The translations under genes were made by a program, and so were the position numbers. A DNA stretch of 64,000 nucleotides, from assembly GCA_020746105.1 (NCBI GenBank), contig CM036617.1, positions 133,451,845-133,515,844 of the forward strand, given 5' to 3'. The notes under the pieces were generated by a model, which did not search any database, was not told the DNA's origin, and was given only the letters and a program-made list of their open reading frames with translations. Origin of the DNA: Trogon surrucura. Its lineage: Eukaryota; Chordata; Aves; Trogoniformes; Trogonidae. This document shows, in pieces, positions 31,980 to 52,901 of this stretch. The stretch's first letter is position 1. Each line of letters starts with the position of its first letter.

Positions 31980-34900
31980 CTAGAAACCAGAACCGGAAAG
32001 TGAGGATCACATGTCAAGCAGGTTCAAACAAAAGGATGTTCTTACATGCTTGGAAGAACATCTTTGCTCAGAAGCTTAATTTTAGGTGCATCTCCCTTTT
32101 TAATTCACCAGTTTTTAGTCCAAGTCTGGATAGTAATTGTTGACAGAGAGAATCTACACCTGTAGAGAACTGTAATTGAAACCTTCAGTCTCATGTGAAG
32201 GGAAGATGAGAAGGCCTGCTGGGGTGTGGAAGCACAGAAGGCACAACAGGGGAAAGGTTCTGATGGTGCCTATTTCGGTCGTCAAGATCCCACCACCTCG
32301 CTTCACAGCTTCTTGGGACACGTAGGGTAAGAGACAAGAAGCACTGAGAAAATCTTAATGATTTCAGGGTGGGACAGGATGCAGGGACAGTGCCAGCACC
32401 TCGAAAGAGCTGTCCGAAGCCGGCACACAGTCCAAAGAAGCAGAATTAGCATCCCCCAAACCCTTCCTGTTGATTTCTTTGATAAAAAGATCCTGACTTT
32501 TGTCGAGGGTGTGCATCCTGCCAGGCAGGCATATGTCTGCACACGTGCAGGGTTAAGACACAGCAGTCACACACAAGGTGTGCTCTGCTCCCAAAAAAGC
32601 CGCCCTGCTGCTACGTGATGCTTCCTGGCCTTCACTCGCAAAACATACACAGCGATTTCTTAAATGTTGCTTCACAGAAAGCTGCTTCGATCTACAGGAA
32701 AGGTTTTCTAGCGGAGGATGAATGGTGCTACTGGAGAGCTCCAAACTGAGCGTTACCCATTTTTCCCCACAGCAGAAAGGGGGTTTTGAAAATGCAGAAT
32801 GAACTAGCAGGCAGGCTGCACCTCTGCAGCACAGGACACAGAACCAAAACATCACCACACACACCCACATGCAAAACTAGTCTGTGGAGTATGAGATGTT
32901 TGCATTCATTTTTTCTTTAGAATGAAATTAAAATTCACTCTAACTTTCCATCAGACCCTCAGGCTGACTTCAAATTTGTTGTAACAAACACAGCTGGGGG
33001 CCATAGAGGCAACGGGGAGGCTGCTTTGCCTTTAGGGGAAACAGAAGAGCAGATTTAGAACTAGTTTCAGTCATCTGAGCTGATAGTGCCACCTATAGCC
33101 TTTCAGTGAGATGATCCTAAGACGGTTATCGTTCACAGGTGAAGCAGCACAGTGTGTGGTTTACAAGTTTTTATATTCCTATTCTACAGTAGTACCAAAC
33201 AGAGGAACTTCATAAGCTCCTGGAGATAGTCTCTAACTCTATTAGTAACATGGGATGGTTTTCTACTACACTTGCTTCTCTTTCTTGCTCTAAACCACTC
33301 TGCAAGTCACCTGTACTGTTTAATGCCAAAGCACTCGCTCCTGTAATATTTACAAACCTTAATGAAGTAGTTTATCCCAGCAACCACCTGATTCCTATAT
33401 ACGATGGCTTTAAAGATGCTGTATGTCCTGTTTACCCTGCTTTCAAGTTGTGGCTTTACCTGTAAAAATAAAAAAAATAAAAAAGAAAAAAAAAAGGAAA
33501 AATGCTTGGCAGGTTCATATTTAGGTTTTTCTTTCCTATCTGCCATCTACCAATCTGATTTTCATCCTTTCATATGCACACTCTTCATAAAATAAAACCA
33601 GAAGCCTCCAAATAATTCACTTTACACCAAGACCTCCAGCCCTCTTCCCTAACATTGCCTCCAGCATTCTCTAGCACACTGTCAGAACTGGACTTCCTAG
33701 CTGATTTCCCCCCCCAAAACCCCAGAAAGCTGTTCAACTAGATTGTCTCCTGCTCAATATAGAGAAACTCTGTAAAATACAAACAGCTGTAATAGTTCCA
33801 ATGATCCAGGGCTAAACTGTGTACGGCCACCTCCCAAACTGGAAATACGACCAGTGGATTGTGGGCCCGAAATCAATCCCAGACCTGCATAAACATGACT
33901 GGTCCTTTACTATGTAGCCGCTGCAGATACTGTCATTCCAGAAGAAACAATGCTCTGTGCTGACGGCGTTTATGCTCACAGCCCAGGGAGATGTGTTTAT
34001 GCGCAGCACCCAGTTGAAGCCCTGTAGACCTTAAAATATGCACGGTTCAGACATCTACAGCCTCTTCATATACGCATTAAAAAAGGAAAAATAAAAAAAA
34101 AAAGCTCTGTTTTTCCTGCAACAGACAAAGTGTAGGGCAACTTCTCCAGCAATCACAGTTGTACTGTCCTCTCAGAGGTTAAACATTTGTATAATCACCA
34201 GCCTGAAAGGGCAGGGAGGCAGGAGGGGAGATGCTTCGAGCGGTGCTGGAAGTCTGGGCCAGTGTCTGAGGCAGCACAATTTACGTACCTGTGTAAGAGT
34301 TTGTTATGACATCTGCTTGCATCTGTTGGCATAGAAAGGCAACTGCAGAGAAAGTAACCTGAAAACTAGAAAGCATGATTGACCTTTTGCAGGCTGGACA
34401 ACAGCCTCTCTCCTACACACGATGCCCGTGCCAACAGCCCGATGCATTCCAAAATTTGGGCAGAGGTCCCAGAAAGTCCCCTGCAACCATCCACATCAGG
34501 TATTTCTAGACAGTGAGAAATTATCCAAGTCATCATGTTCAGGCTCCTCACGGTCTCTTGCTCTGCTCTTCTTCCAAGCAGCTTCCACGGGATTTCTATA
34601 CCAGGGAACCAACAGCTGTACTTTCAACTTGGGAGCTGCTAACTCTGGCGTATTAGGGAAACTTCGATTTCCAACCCTCTTCCAGCTGGCTGGGTATAGG
34701 GGCTCCCAGCATGCTCTCTCTCTCTATTGTAATTATATATATATATATATATACACACACACATATATATTAATTCTTGCGCAGAACAAAACAAAGCCAA
34801 GCCAGTTCTCTCCAGTTTTATGATCTCTCCCAACCTCTGACCACTAGGTCTCCCATTTGTCATTTATTGACAGGGCCTTCAGCAAAATCAGGTAGGCAGA

Positions 34901-37900
34901 CAGCTCCTTAATCCTCAGATGGAAAAATACAACATTCCTAAACCCTTACCTAACAGCTCCTTAAACCCAAACCATTCCTCGGTTTTAGGAAAGGGCTGTA
35001 TAACAAAGAGGCTGAGTAAATAATAATCCCCAGCTCCCTGAGAATGACTACAGGCAAGGCACAGGTGTAAGTAAATAATTATGTAATCCCAAGAGCAGAT
35101 GGACCCTGAGCATCCCAAGGTCTGGAGATGCTCTTCACTACTTCACTCAAGTCTGAAGAATCACTTCTCTGCTTAGCAAAGCATAAAAACCCAAAGAATT
35201 GCCTCATTAAAGGGTGACACCGTTATGTGGCTGGAAGCAAAGCAGGATTGCCCCAGTGTAAGGTTTGTCTCCACAGAAATATTTGGCTCAGAGAACTCTA
35301 CCAAAGCCTCTGCAGTGGAGCGTAAGCTTCTTCAAAGGAAAGGGACCAGGGAGAGTTCTCCCTCCTTCGCTCAGTACAAGGCAAAAATTTCACCTCGCAG
35401 AACATAAAGAGCAAAGAATAATATGTTTTCATTTTTCTGATGTTACCAAAACTGGAAGAATACCAAAATTGAGGTCAGTCCTCTTTAGGAATCAAACAGA
35501 AGATCTGTACATCTGCATTTCAAATTCCAGATTTTCCCTGTACTTTGTGAACCTGAGATGAACGTACACATTTTTAAGTGTACTCACCGACAGCAAAGCA
35601 CTGTGGTTTCATCTCCAATACACACCGCAACAGGGTGGGATCTTTTGATTACCCGTAACACAGCTCAGCGTTCAAAGCACAGCTCAGTATCTGTCAGGCT
35701 ACACTGTCCTGGCAGTGTTCAAAGGAGGCCCTAAAGGTATTTCACAGACTCATTAGCCAAATTTCACAGCCCCCAGCTGGCCTGACTTACATGAGGAAAT
35801 AAGATATACCAAGGTGCCACAAGCCCTTGCTCCCCTCCACAGGTACAAGGGAATTTCTGAATGGCTTTTACCAAGACATAACCGGGTGGATGGATGATGG
35901 CCGTGCAGTGGACGTCATCTATCTGGATTTGGGTAAAGCATTTCACACCATCTCCCACAGCATCCTCCTGGCTAAACTGAGGAAGTGTGGTCTGGATGAC
36001 CGAGTAGTGAGGTGGATTGTGAACTGGGTGAGGAAAGAAGTCAGAGAGTTGTGGTCACTGGGGCAGAGTCTGGCTGGAGGCCTGTATCTACTGGAGTCCC
36101 TCAGGGGTCCGTACTGGGACCAGTGCTTTTCAATATATTCATCAACGACCTGGACGAGGCATTAGAGAGCGCTGTCAGCAAGTTTGCGGATGACACAAAA
36201 CTGGGAGGAGTGGCTGACACACCCCAGAAGGCTGTGCTGCCATTCAGAGAGACCTAGACAGACCAGAGAGTTAGGCAGGGAGGAATTTTATGAAATACAA
36301 CAAGGACAAGTGTAGAGTCTTGCACCTGGGAAAGAAGAACCCCAAGTACCAGTATAGGTTGGTGACTGCCCTGCTGGAGAGCAGCATAGGGGAAAGGGAC
36401 CTGGGAGTCTTGGTGGACAGCAGGATGACCATGAGCCAGCACTGTGACCTTGTGGCCAAGAAGGCCAATGGCATCCTGGGGTGTACTAGAAGGGGAGTAG
36501 CAAGTAGGTCAAGAGAGGTCCTCCTGCCCCTCTATTCTGCCCTGGTGAGGCCACATCTGGAATATTGTGTCCAGTTCTGGGCCCCTCAGCTCAAGAGAGA
36601 CAGGGAACTGCTTGAGAGAGTCCAGCGCAGAGCCACAAAGATGATGAAGGGAGTGGAACATCTCCCTTATGAGGAAAGGCTGAAGGAGCTGGGTCTCTTT
36701 AGCTTGGAGAAGAGGAAGCTGAGGGGTGACCTCATAAATGTTTATCAATATGTCAAGAGGTAGTGTCAGGAGGACAGTGCCAGGCTCTTCTCGGTGATGT
36801 TCGATGACAGGACAAGGGGCAGTGGATACAAGCTGGAAACCGGAGGTTTGACAAAAACATTAAAAAAAACTTTTTCACTGTGAGGGTGACACAGCACTGG
36901 AACAGGCTGCCCAGAGACATGGAACAATGTGCAAATTCTGTCCTCTATGTCACAGCAAAGGGGGGAACTGGCAGCCCGGCACACACGGGAGCGTGCAGCA
37001 GTATCAGCCAGCATAGCAGTTCTGTTTCCTATTTTAGTTTCCTTGAGGAGGGCATGAAATATGCTTTGTGCTGTTGCCAAAGGTGGAAGAGCTCATCTTC
37101 CAGAGCTGGGAGGGCAAAGAGGATTCGTGGGGTGGGTGGGACCACAAGATGGGAGAAAAAAAGGAGCTTTCTCATGCCATGGTGTTCGCCCGCCACTCCT
37201 CAGGATGCATTCTGTACTTTTCTAAGAGCTACTGCACTTCAGGGCAAAGGTGTTGTTCACACAGTTGCTTCCAGAATAGGACGGGTGCCTGAAAGCAACC
37301 ACCACAGCAGCTGGACTCACGCTGCCTGCCTTGTGCCAAGCTCACCTTGCCCTGCTGGCTCAACAGCCGCTGCATCACTGCTGTGCCTTTAGAAAACACT
37401 AGATACCCTCAGACAATGTGCTTTGTCCCATGTGTACTACCACATGGTTTCACCTACCCACATCCTTCACTGAGGAATTAATTCTACCAGGTACAATTTT
37501 CTCCCTTCAAATACATCACCTTTAATTTCAAACAAGCGACCTCAGTGCTGCCATAGTAGAGCTGGTCTTTGAACAACATGCAAATGTTAACTGAAGGCAA
37601 CCTGGACTATGTCCGGCTTTGGACAAGGGTCAGATAGAGAAGTGGTTTGTCTAGGTCTCATCACTACACTGACTGCACAGAACACAGAGAAAAATGCTTA
37701 CTGGCAATCCAGGGGATTCCCATTTTCAGTGCTAGCTTCTGTGGTTTAAACACTGGTTCAGTATCACCACCTGGTCTCCCAGCCTTCACACAAGCTTCAG
37801 GAGTCAGCCCTTTGCACACAGAGGCTTCACCTTCAGAGAGGTCACTACTCACCTCATCAGCGATTTGCTGGACTTTTGGAGTAGCAGGCTTGGTCTCTGA

Positions 37901-37921
37901 TAAGCCCCCAGGCATCATCAT
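31851..37921 (-). CDS. CSTA: Cystatin-A-like (stefin) protease inhibitor, three exons
   Basis: It encodes a 97-99-residue stefin; three in-frame ATGs open exon 1 and I cannot choose between them. The start [13 protein letters not shown] closely matches the cystatin A N terminus, with the Gly pair for the active-site trunk. The QVVAG loop is intact ([12 protein letters not shown]) and the second hairpin has SLPY. No signal peptide is present, so a cytosolic inhibitor of papain-like proteases. Exons are 37921-37853, 33459-33358 and 31979-31851, all phase 0 with GT-AG sites. Exons 2-3 lie in arm 2 and exon 1 outside it, so only this copy is complete. Candidate poly(A) signals lie at 31788-31783 and 31774-31769. 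CSTA beside CASR and MIX23 is conserved synteny, but here it shares MIX23's strand. Confidence 0.88.
33358..33459 (-). CDS. CSTA: Cystatin-A-like exon 2
   Basis: 34 codons, [14 protein letters not shown] through the QVVAG loop to YFIK. The acceptor sits after an A/T-rich tract (TTTTTACAG). The arm 1 counterpart has lost the first half of this exon. Confidence 0.9.
33463..33499. repeat. A-rich tract at CSTA exon 2 acceptor
   Basis: Plus-strand A-run, which is the T-rich pyrimidine tract of the minus-strand acceptor. It is absent from arm 1, within the deletion. Confidence 0.7.
34732..34770. repeat. TA/CA microsatellite (arm 2)
   Basis: Mirror of the tract at 6211-6250, with a slightly different repeat number. 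Confidence 0.9.
35845..36925 (+). mobile_element. CR1 LINE, ORF2 3' part
   Basis: Long RT-derived reading. [15 protein letters not shown], then [20 protein letters not shown], then FADDTKLGG (the RT catalytic motif), then [12 protein letters not shown] and [13 protein letters not shown]. Frame breaks and a missing standard tail show it is dead. It lies in intron 1 of the cystatin-A-like gene, just beyond arm 2. Confidence 0.93.
37853..37921 (-). CDS. CSTA: Cystatin-A-like exon 1
   Basis: 23 codons from the first ATG (MMMPGG) to IADE, donor GAG|GTGAGT. It lies outside the duplicated arm. Confidence 0.85.
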
Positions 37922-40900
37922 GGCAGGTAACTTCTCGGAAACGATGGGTGGTTCTGAAGAGGGAAGTTCAGCGCTGCCTGAGCAGAGTCACTGGGCATCT
38001 TGTATATATACATATGCATGTGTCATGGAATCATATGACCTGTAACATTTGGAGCCTACCATTACTGAACTGGAGGAGGAGACAAATGGGGAAAACAAAA
38101 TATGTAGCACTGATAATATTAATGCTAAATGTAATAAGCATTTAAGTAAACAAATGTAATAACCTGCAGTGTACACAGTCTCCACGTCAATAAGAAAAGC
38201 GAACAGCAGCCTCCAGCCACCCACATCTTAAGACAGTTGGTTCGGGCTGAAACTAGAAACTCTTGCCTCCCCACCCACGTGCAGATGACTAGTCTGTGCA
38301 CTTAGGAAATGCATCAGTCACACCTAGTATTTCCCAACACCATTCAAGATCAGAAGGAAGAATACAGTAATTTCCTCAGCACAGGGTCTGTTCAACTTGA
38401 AATTGTAGTCTTGATATCCTTCCAAGTGAGAAACAGGAGCAGATTGCAATTTACTTCCAGTGACTTGCCTTTGACTAAGTGCCACAAATAAGTTATTTCT
38501 GCTTCTTTCCTACCAAACCCATAGCTGCATTCAAGCAATCAGAGTAACAACTGAATGTGCAGTATCATGTACATTGTTATTGAAACTCTAGTGACAATTT
38601 CCTGGAAGACAAAGCACGCTCCCTCCCACTACAGCAGTTGTGTGCGCACAACAGCTGCTCTGATTTCAAGGCACTTATGTTTCACACACTGCTGAAATAC
38701 TTAACATACAGAATATACAGTCAGAAGTATTCGTTCCGCAGTTACGGGCACAGACAAGACACAGTCACACTCGTGACCGTTTACGAATGTACATAACAGC
38801 CCTACATGGTAAGGGAGGGCTAACACTTCAAGACCTACCGGAAGATCACTCCCCTTTGGTATTGCTGCCAACTGCCCTCTCCAGCATGTGGAAGGCACGG
38901 TGTTCCACAGCTGGAACCACAGAAGAAGCAACAGACCAGTCAGCTTTTAGTGCCTATGGGTGAGTACCTGGGACGTGGTAAAATGAGAATATGTGCTGCA
39001 GGCAGGCAATGGGCACTTCTGCCGGCATCAGCGTTTGGGGATTTGCTAGGAACAAGCGTGTTCATGGCCACAGCAACAGTGGCCGTACAGCACAGGCTTA
39101 TCGGTGTCCTAACCAGCCTAGTGAGCCTCCTCACGGGAGACAAGGACTAGAGACAAAACTAAACAGGTACTTGGTATCTGACTTCAAGGCCTGTTCTTGG
39201 TACAAAGGACGTGAGATTGAGAAACTCAGGCTGTAAGGGCCCTAAACTGAGCAGTACCTAGATCAAGATAAGACCATGTTACAAATATGAATGTGGCAGA
39301 ATTTCTCAAACCTGAGCAGCAGCAGCGTTATGGGAGTGGATGAAAAGTATCCGAGGGAAAAAATGTTGTCCCAAGACAACATCTTTCTAAACAAAGAGAA
39401 AAATCTTCCCAGTTCCTAGGAATAAAGGGAATGAGAGGTGTTCAAACTGAAGTCTGCCACTTTCTCCAAATTCACCACTCCAGATGAGGAGCTCCTCACA
39501 GCCCAGTTCACGGAGTTAATGACAATTCAAGCTGATGACCTCAAACTTGATCTTTTGCACAAGACCCTGCTGATTCACTCCAATGCTGGCCATCTTCCAC
39601 CACGTTCCTACCACGCATCTTACTTGCACAGGACAGATGAGCTTAACTGGAAGAGTCAGCTCATTTTACGAAGTTCAGAAGCCCACACAGCACCATGCAG
39701 CACCAGTGCTAAACTCGGGATATCTTAATCAATGACCTGGATGAGGGAATAGAGTGCACCCTCAGCAAGTTCGCTGATGACATGAAACTGGGAGCGGTGG
39801 CTGAGACACAGGAAGGCTGTGCTGCTCTCCAATGAGATCTGGACAGGCTGGAGAGCTGGGTGAAGGGGAACCTCGTGAAGTTCAATAAGGACAAGTGTAG
39901 AGTCCTGCATCTGGGGAGGAATAACACCAGGCACCAGGACGGATTAGGGGACGTCCTGCTGGAAAGCAGCCCCATGGAGAAAGCCCTTGGAGTCCTAGTG
40001 GACAGTAAGTCATCCATGGGACAGCCATGTGCCCTTGTGGCCAAGAGGGCCAATGGGATCCTGGGGTGCATTAAGAAAAGTGTGTCCAGCAGGTCTAGGG
40101 GGGTTCTCCTCCCCCTCTACTCTGCCCTAGTGAGACCACACCTGGAATATTGTGTCCAGTTTTGGGCTCCCCAGTTCAAGAGAGACATGGACCTACTGGA
40201 GAGAGTCTAACAGAGAGCTACAAGGATGATTAAGGGACTTGAACATCTCTCCTGTGAAGAGAGACTGAGAGAACTGGGGCTGTTTAGCCTTGAAAGATGG
40301 CTGAGAGGGGATCTTATTAACGTATACAAATATCTGAGGGGTGGGTGTCAAGAGGAAGGACACAATCTCTTCTCAGCGGTGCCCAGCAATAGAACAAGAA
40401 ATAATGGGTTTAAGTTAGAACACAGGAAGTTTCACCTCAACATGAGGAGAAATTTCTTTACTGTGAGGGTGATGGAGCACTGGCACAGGCTGCCCAGAGA
40501 GGTTGTGGAGTCTCCTTCTCTGGAGACTTTCAAAACCCACCCGGACGCGTTCCTGTGTGGCTGCCCTTGGGGATCCTGCTTTGGCAGGGGGTTCTACTAG
40601 ATGATCTCTAGAGGTCCCTTCCAACCCTGAACATTCTATGATTCTACAATTCTATAAACATCTCCACTCTCCAGGATGCACTAACTCCTCTGGGCAGGGA
40701 TGGTAAGGTTCCCTGGGCAGAACTACCCCTCTGAAGAACTCTCAATTCTAATAGTAATAAGTAACCAGAGCACAAGGACTAAGAGGGTTAATTTATAGTC
40801 TTGGGAAAACTTCAGGTGTGAAACTAGGTATTAATGTTGTGTGGAAATAATTCATTAGACTCCATTATTTCTGGGTTTTCTGATTTTTAACTTCAAAGTG

Positions 40901-43900
40901 CCAGAACTCCCCCTCCCCCACCCCAAGAACATACAGAGTTGTGCAGAAGGGAAGGGAAATAAAAGCGAATTGTCAGCAAGCTGCCTCCGAACTATGCAGA
41001 GGCCTATTAGTCTGTTTTGTTTCTATGGGAACACTAGCTGCCATCCCAAATTCCAGTGGCATTTCTATAGTCAATAAAAACACCTGTACAGTTAACAAAG
41101 CAAACAAACAAAAAAAAAAAAGAAAAAGACAAACCCCAGGGCTACGTATTTATGAGTAATTTTTAAACCAGAATTTAAGCCACCTCTTTAGAAACGATTG
41201 TGAAAGCTCAATCAGGAGGTTTGTATTCTGGCTTTGCAGTGACAAGACATGTAATTGCCACCATATGAAGTGACACACAGTCCATACCACTGTAAGTGCC
41301 ACCGAAGGAAAGCAGCCCTCCACCTACCAAACCCAAACCAAGATTGATTTGTCACCACTGCAGTAACAACAGCCTTGACTTTCAGCATGCTGGTCTGTAA
41401 AACAGGTTTCCCCTCCTTCTACCCACTCTGATTTCAAGAGATTTCTGACATCAGCTGGGATTGCCAGAAACCTGAACTTCGGTAGCCCAAAGTTATCATA
41501 TCCCCATCTGCATTGAACCCATGGTACCAGTAAAGAACCTCTGCCCCTCAGTCTGCTTCAAGACAATCAAATTCTATCCTTAAAAAAAAATCTGTACAGA
41601 AATTACACATTTAATCAGTCTTGAGTGCCTACAGGCTGCAGAACACAACAGCACAGAGTGCCAGAAAGAAGCCACTCTTTCTGTTTCACATCAGGAAATA
41701 AGCAGCACAGGCTGCAGAGGACTTTCCAAGCAAGCAGGATCTGCCCACCAATATTCTCCATTTCCAAGCAATGGGAAAGCCCCAACAGAGGGGCAAGCCA
41801 CCTGCAGGAGATCCCGACTCTGGGCAGGGGCATCAGTGGTGCTTTTTACTCAACTGCCTTTACTTGCAGAAATAGAAGCTAGAACCAGGAAAAGGATGAA
41901 ATCCTGGTGTTTGCAGGGTGCGTTATTGGATTCGCGTATGACGTGAAGCAGCCCAGTAATTGTGTGACCACCTCGATGGTAAAGTTGAAAGCAGGATTCA
42001 ATCACAGGCTAAGCATGATCCTAGCAGGGACATGCAGGCATCACGAGACACAGAGATTTTACCTGCCTTTCTTCAGTACGGCCCCCAGCTCACACCAACG
42101 CCACCCAACAAAACATCCGGCTTCACAGCCGGATCTCAAGTACTCAGAAAACAGCAGGGCCACTTTCTCCTTCCCCACGCCCCTGGGCACAGCATGCAAT
42201 TCCAGTTACTCACCTCAACGTTCCACTAAGTTCAACAGCAAGATTCAAATGGCCTCTGATCCACGCGATTTGCCATGCACTGTAAGAGATCCCTCTGTGC
42301 TCAGAGCAAACTAAACAGAGTAACTCAACTTCTTAGACAACCCTCTGTATACAAACTGCAACACCTGAAGAATGGATGTTTGAGATTTAGAAGTCTTCTT
42401 ATAGTTCCAGAAGTTTTTCACAGAAAGGTTTGTATAGATCTACTTATTCAGCCTGATACTCAAATGAAAAATAGTCCTCTGTTGGGGTTGGATTTTTTTT
42501 TTTTACACAGTTTTCTCATAAGAAATGCTAAGCTCGACTACTACTACTACAAAAAAAAAAGTATCACATCCATTTCACAGGTTATTTTTCACAGCATCTG
42601 TTTAAGTGAAGAAGTTTTCCCACAACAGCAGAGCAAACATCTGGATGGGTAGAGAAGGACAGCAATTAATTCTCTTTACAATTTCTAGTTTCTACAGAAA
42701 TACAAGTGTACATTTCAAGAATACTGATGCCAACTCTACACACACTGGCAGAAGTTTCTATCATACAACTGGCTTAAAAAGAGAATTTATCCCTGCAGTT
42801 CTAGATCCAAGCCCTACAGAGAACAAGCATTTTAGACACCTATATCAGGGATTAGTATTACAGTACCAACTTTGAAATCAAAGCTAACTGTCCTCAGCAT
42901 CTCATTAGTGGACCAACTACTGTGGAAATTAGGTTACTGTCAATTCAGCCCACAATTCTGAGCAGTATTTGATTTCCACTCCAAGGATAAACAATTAGAG
43001 TACTTAACTGTTAGAGAACAAACATCTTTTCTGCTTTTGGAGCTGCAGAAAAACAAGAATACTTCAAGAGTGAGAGGAGCGCTCCAACTGGAGTAAAATT
43101 CTGCTTAGAGCAGTTGCAGTATCTTGGAAAAAAAACCCCAAAAAACAAAGTTTGAACATTAGGATTAATCCTCAGAGACTTATAATACATTGCTGCCTCA
43201 TTCTCAAAGAAAAACGAGACTAAATGACTCTGATGCCAAAAAATAAAGGCCACCAAGTAGTTCAATGCTCTACTGGACAAGCACCTATAAAACAGATGAC
43301 GCTGCACAGATTTTTGTAGCTTTCAGCAACACAGGTACTTGCCTCCCTTTAGTTCCCACCCCCTATATATGCACAGCTTACAGGGATGTGAGAGCATACA
43401 ATAGCACATTTTTCTGCTGTTAATGAATTCCAAGTGTTTGCAAGGTGGGGCCTGTATTTTTAAGGTTCTGTTCAAGTTCAATGATTCTTAAAGACTTTTA
43501 AGTACTAAAAACAGCTGGCAACCAAGCAGACCTTGTCATTTGACCACTAGCCAATTAGAGTTAGTAAGAAATAAAGGTTTAATTACAGCAAATCTGCTTT
43601 CCTCATATTATCCACTTTTAAATGCTGTATTACTGCAGGGGTGTTTCATCAAAGCTTTCCGAATACAACACTACGGCCAGAATCAACAGGACCAGGTCTG
43701 GACAGCTATTTCCTCGGTTCAAACACAGTTCACCTATAGAATTAGTGTCATAGGTTCAGAAGGAGGGACAAAGTAAGGTCATTGCATAGTTAACTCATAT
43801 CCAAATGAGACATATCTTCATCTCCAACCCAAAGTGGTTTTAATTGACACCACATTCCCCATTTGAGAGAAGAATCCAGAATGTGGTCACACAGACTGAG

Positions 43901-44407
43901 GGACAGTATGCAACTCTGAACCAGCCCTGCCAGTGTTGAGCCGTCTGGAACAACACTGGTAGCTTCTAAATTTCAGCTTTTAACTTATTTCCTTACAGAT
44001 TTTAGTAGATTATTCGCACACACACACCACATTCCCTGACAGTCTGGCAAGCACCAGTCCAGGCAGAGCCCTGTCCTCCCTGCTCAGAGTTGTTTTTTTA
44101 CTGTTTCTTCCCTCTTGGATTGCTGAAGCTGTAGAAGTTCAAGAAAGATGCCGGTTTTGCACTCCATTTGAAAATTATTTTAATACTACAAAACTCATTT
44201 GTTCACATATTTTGTACAAAAGAGGAGTTGTTTTTTTCTCTTAATTACAGGAGAATCATTTCAACCTTGCGATTTCAGCTAAGTAGGTCCAAAACAAAAC
44301 AAGACTGGGTTCTACTGGTTCTGGAGGGTCCCAATACAGCTCACCCAAGGTCTCTTTCCAGTTTGGCTCTCACGGTTATGGACCACCTCGATGGAAAACA
44401 CCCCACA
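37922..44407. other. Intergenic between CSTA-like and MIX23
   Basis: Holds a CR1 (39718-40655) and the MIX23 3' UTR side; a minus-strand ATTAAA at 44184-44179 is a weak poly(A) candidate. No other exon recognised. Confidence 0.5.
39718..40655 (+). mobile_element. CR1 LINE 3' part with tail
   Basis: SKFADDMKLG-like reading, [29 protein letters not shown], then the CR1 3' UTR ending ACATTCTATGATTCTAC. Frames carry stops. Confidence 0.93.
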
Positions 44408-52599
<8,192 letters not shown>

Positions 52600-52885
52600 A
52601 CTGGAAAGGCCGTGGGCCGCGGCGGCGGCCAATCCAGAGTGGGGGGCGTGATGACGTACCGGGGAAAGGGGGCGGGGGGCGGGGCCAGGTGAGCCCCGTC
52701 TCGGGGCGTCCCCTGACGGGGCGACACCCAGCTCCCGCCCCCGCAGCCCCAGCGTCTCCCGGCTTCGAGGGGAGGGCTCCGGCGGCTCCCCTAGAGGCGC
52801 ACCCGCTTCTCCAATCCCCAGTGGCCGGGGCGGGGCGGTGCAGCGGTGACATTGAGGGGCGCCGGGGAAGGGCCGAGGCCGCGCC

Positions 52886-52901
52886 ATGTGGGGCCGCGCC
52901 G
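52886..52901 (+). CDS. FAM162A: FAM162A exon 1
   Basis: Five codons plus one base, donor G|GTGAGTGAG. Chosen because the phase joins exon 2 and the site lies in the CpG island. An alternative upstream or downstream start exon is possible. Confidence 0.65.

Larger units (their letters stand above)
29505..35630 (-). repeat. Arm 2 of the inverted duplication
   Basis: Reverse-complement copy of 5350-11350. The left edge falls only about 40 bp from the splice acceptor of CASR exon 7. It differs from arm 1 by an intact stefin exon 2 (with ~100 bp deleted from arm 1), two codons in cystatin-B exon 3 and scattered substitutions. Confidence 0.93.

Noticed and set aside
36290..36763. Long open frame (157 codons) that looks like a gene in its own right
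   Set aside because: Its motifs ([25 protein letters not shown]) are those of CR1 ORF2; it is a transposon remnant.
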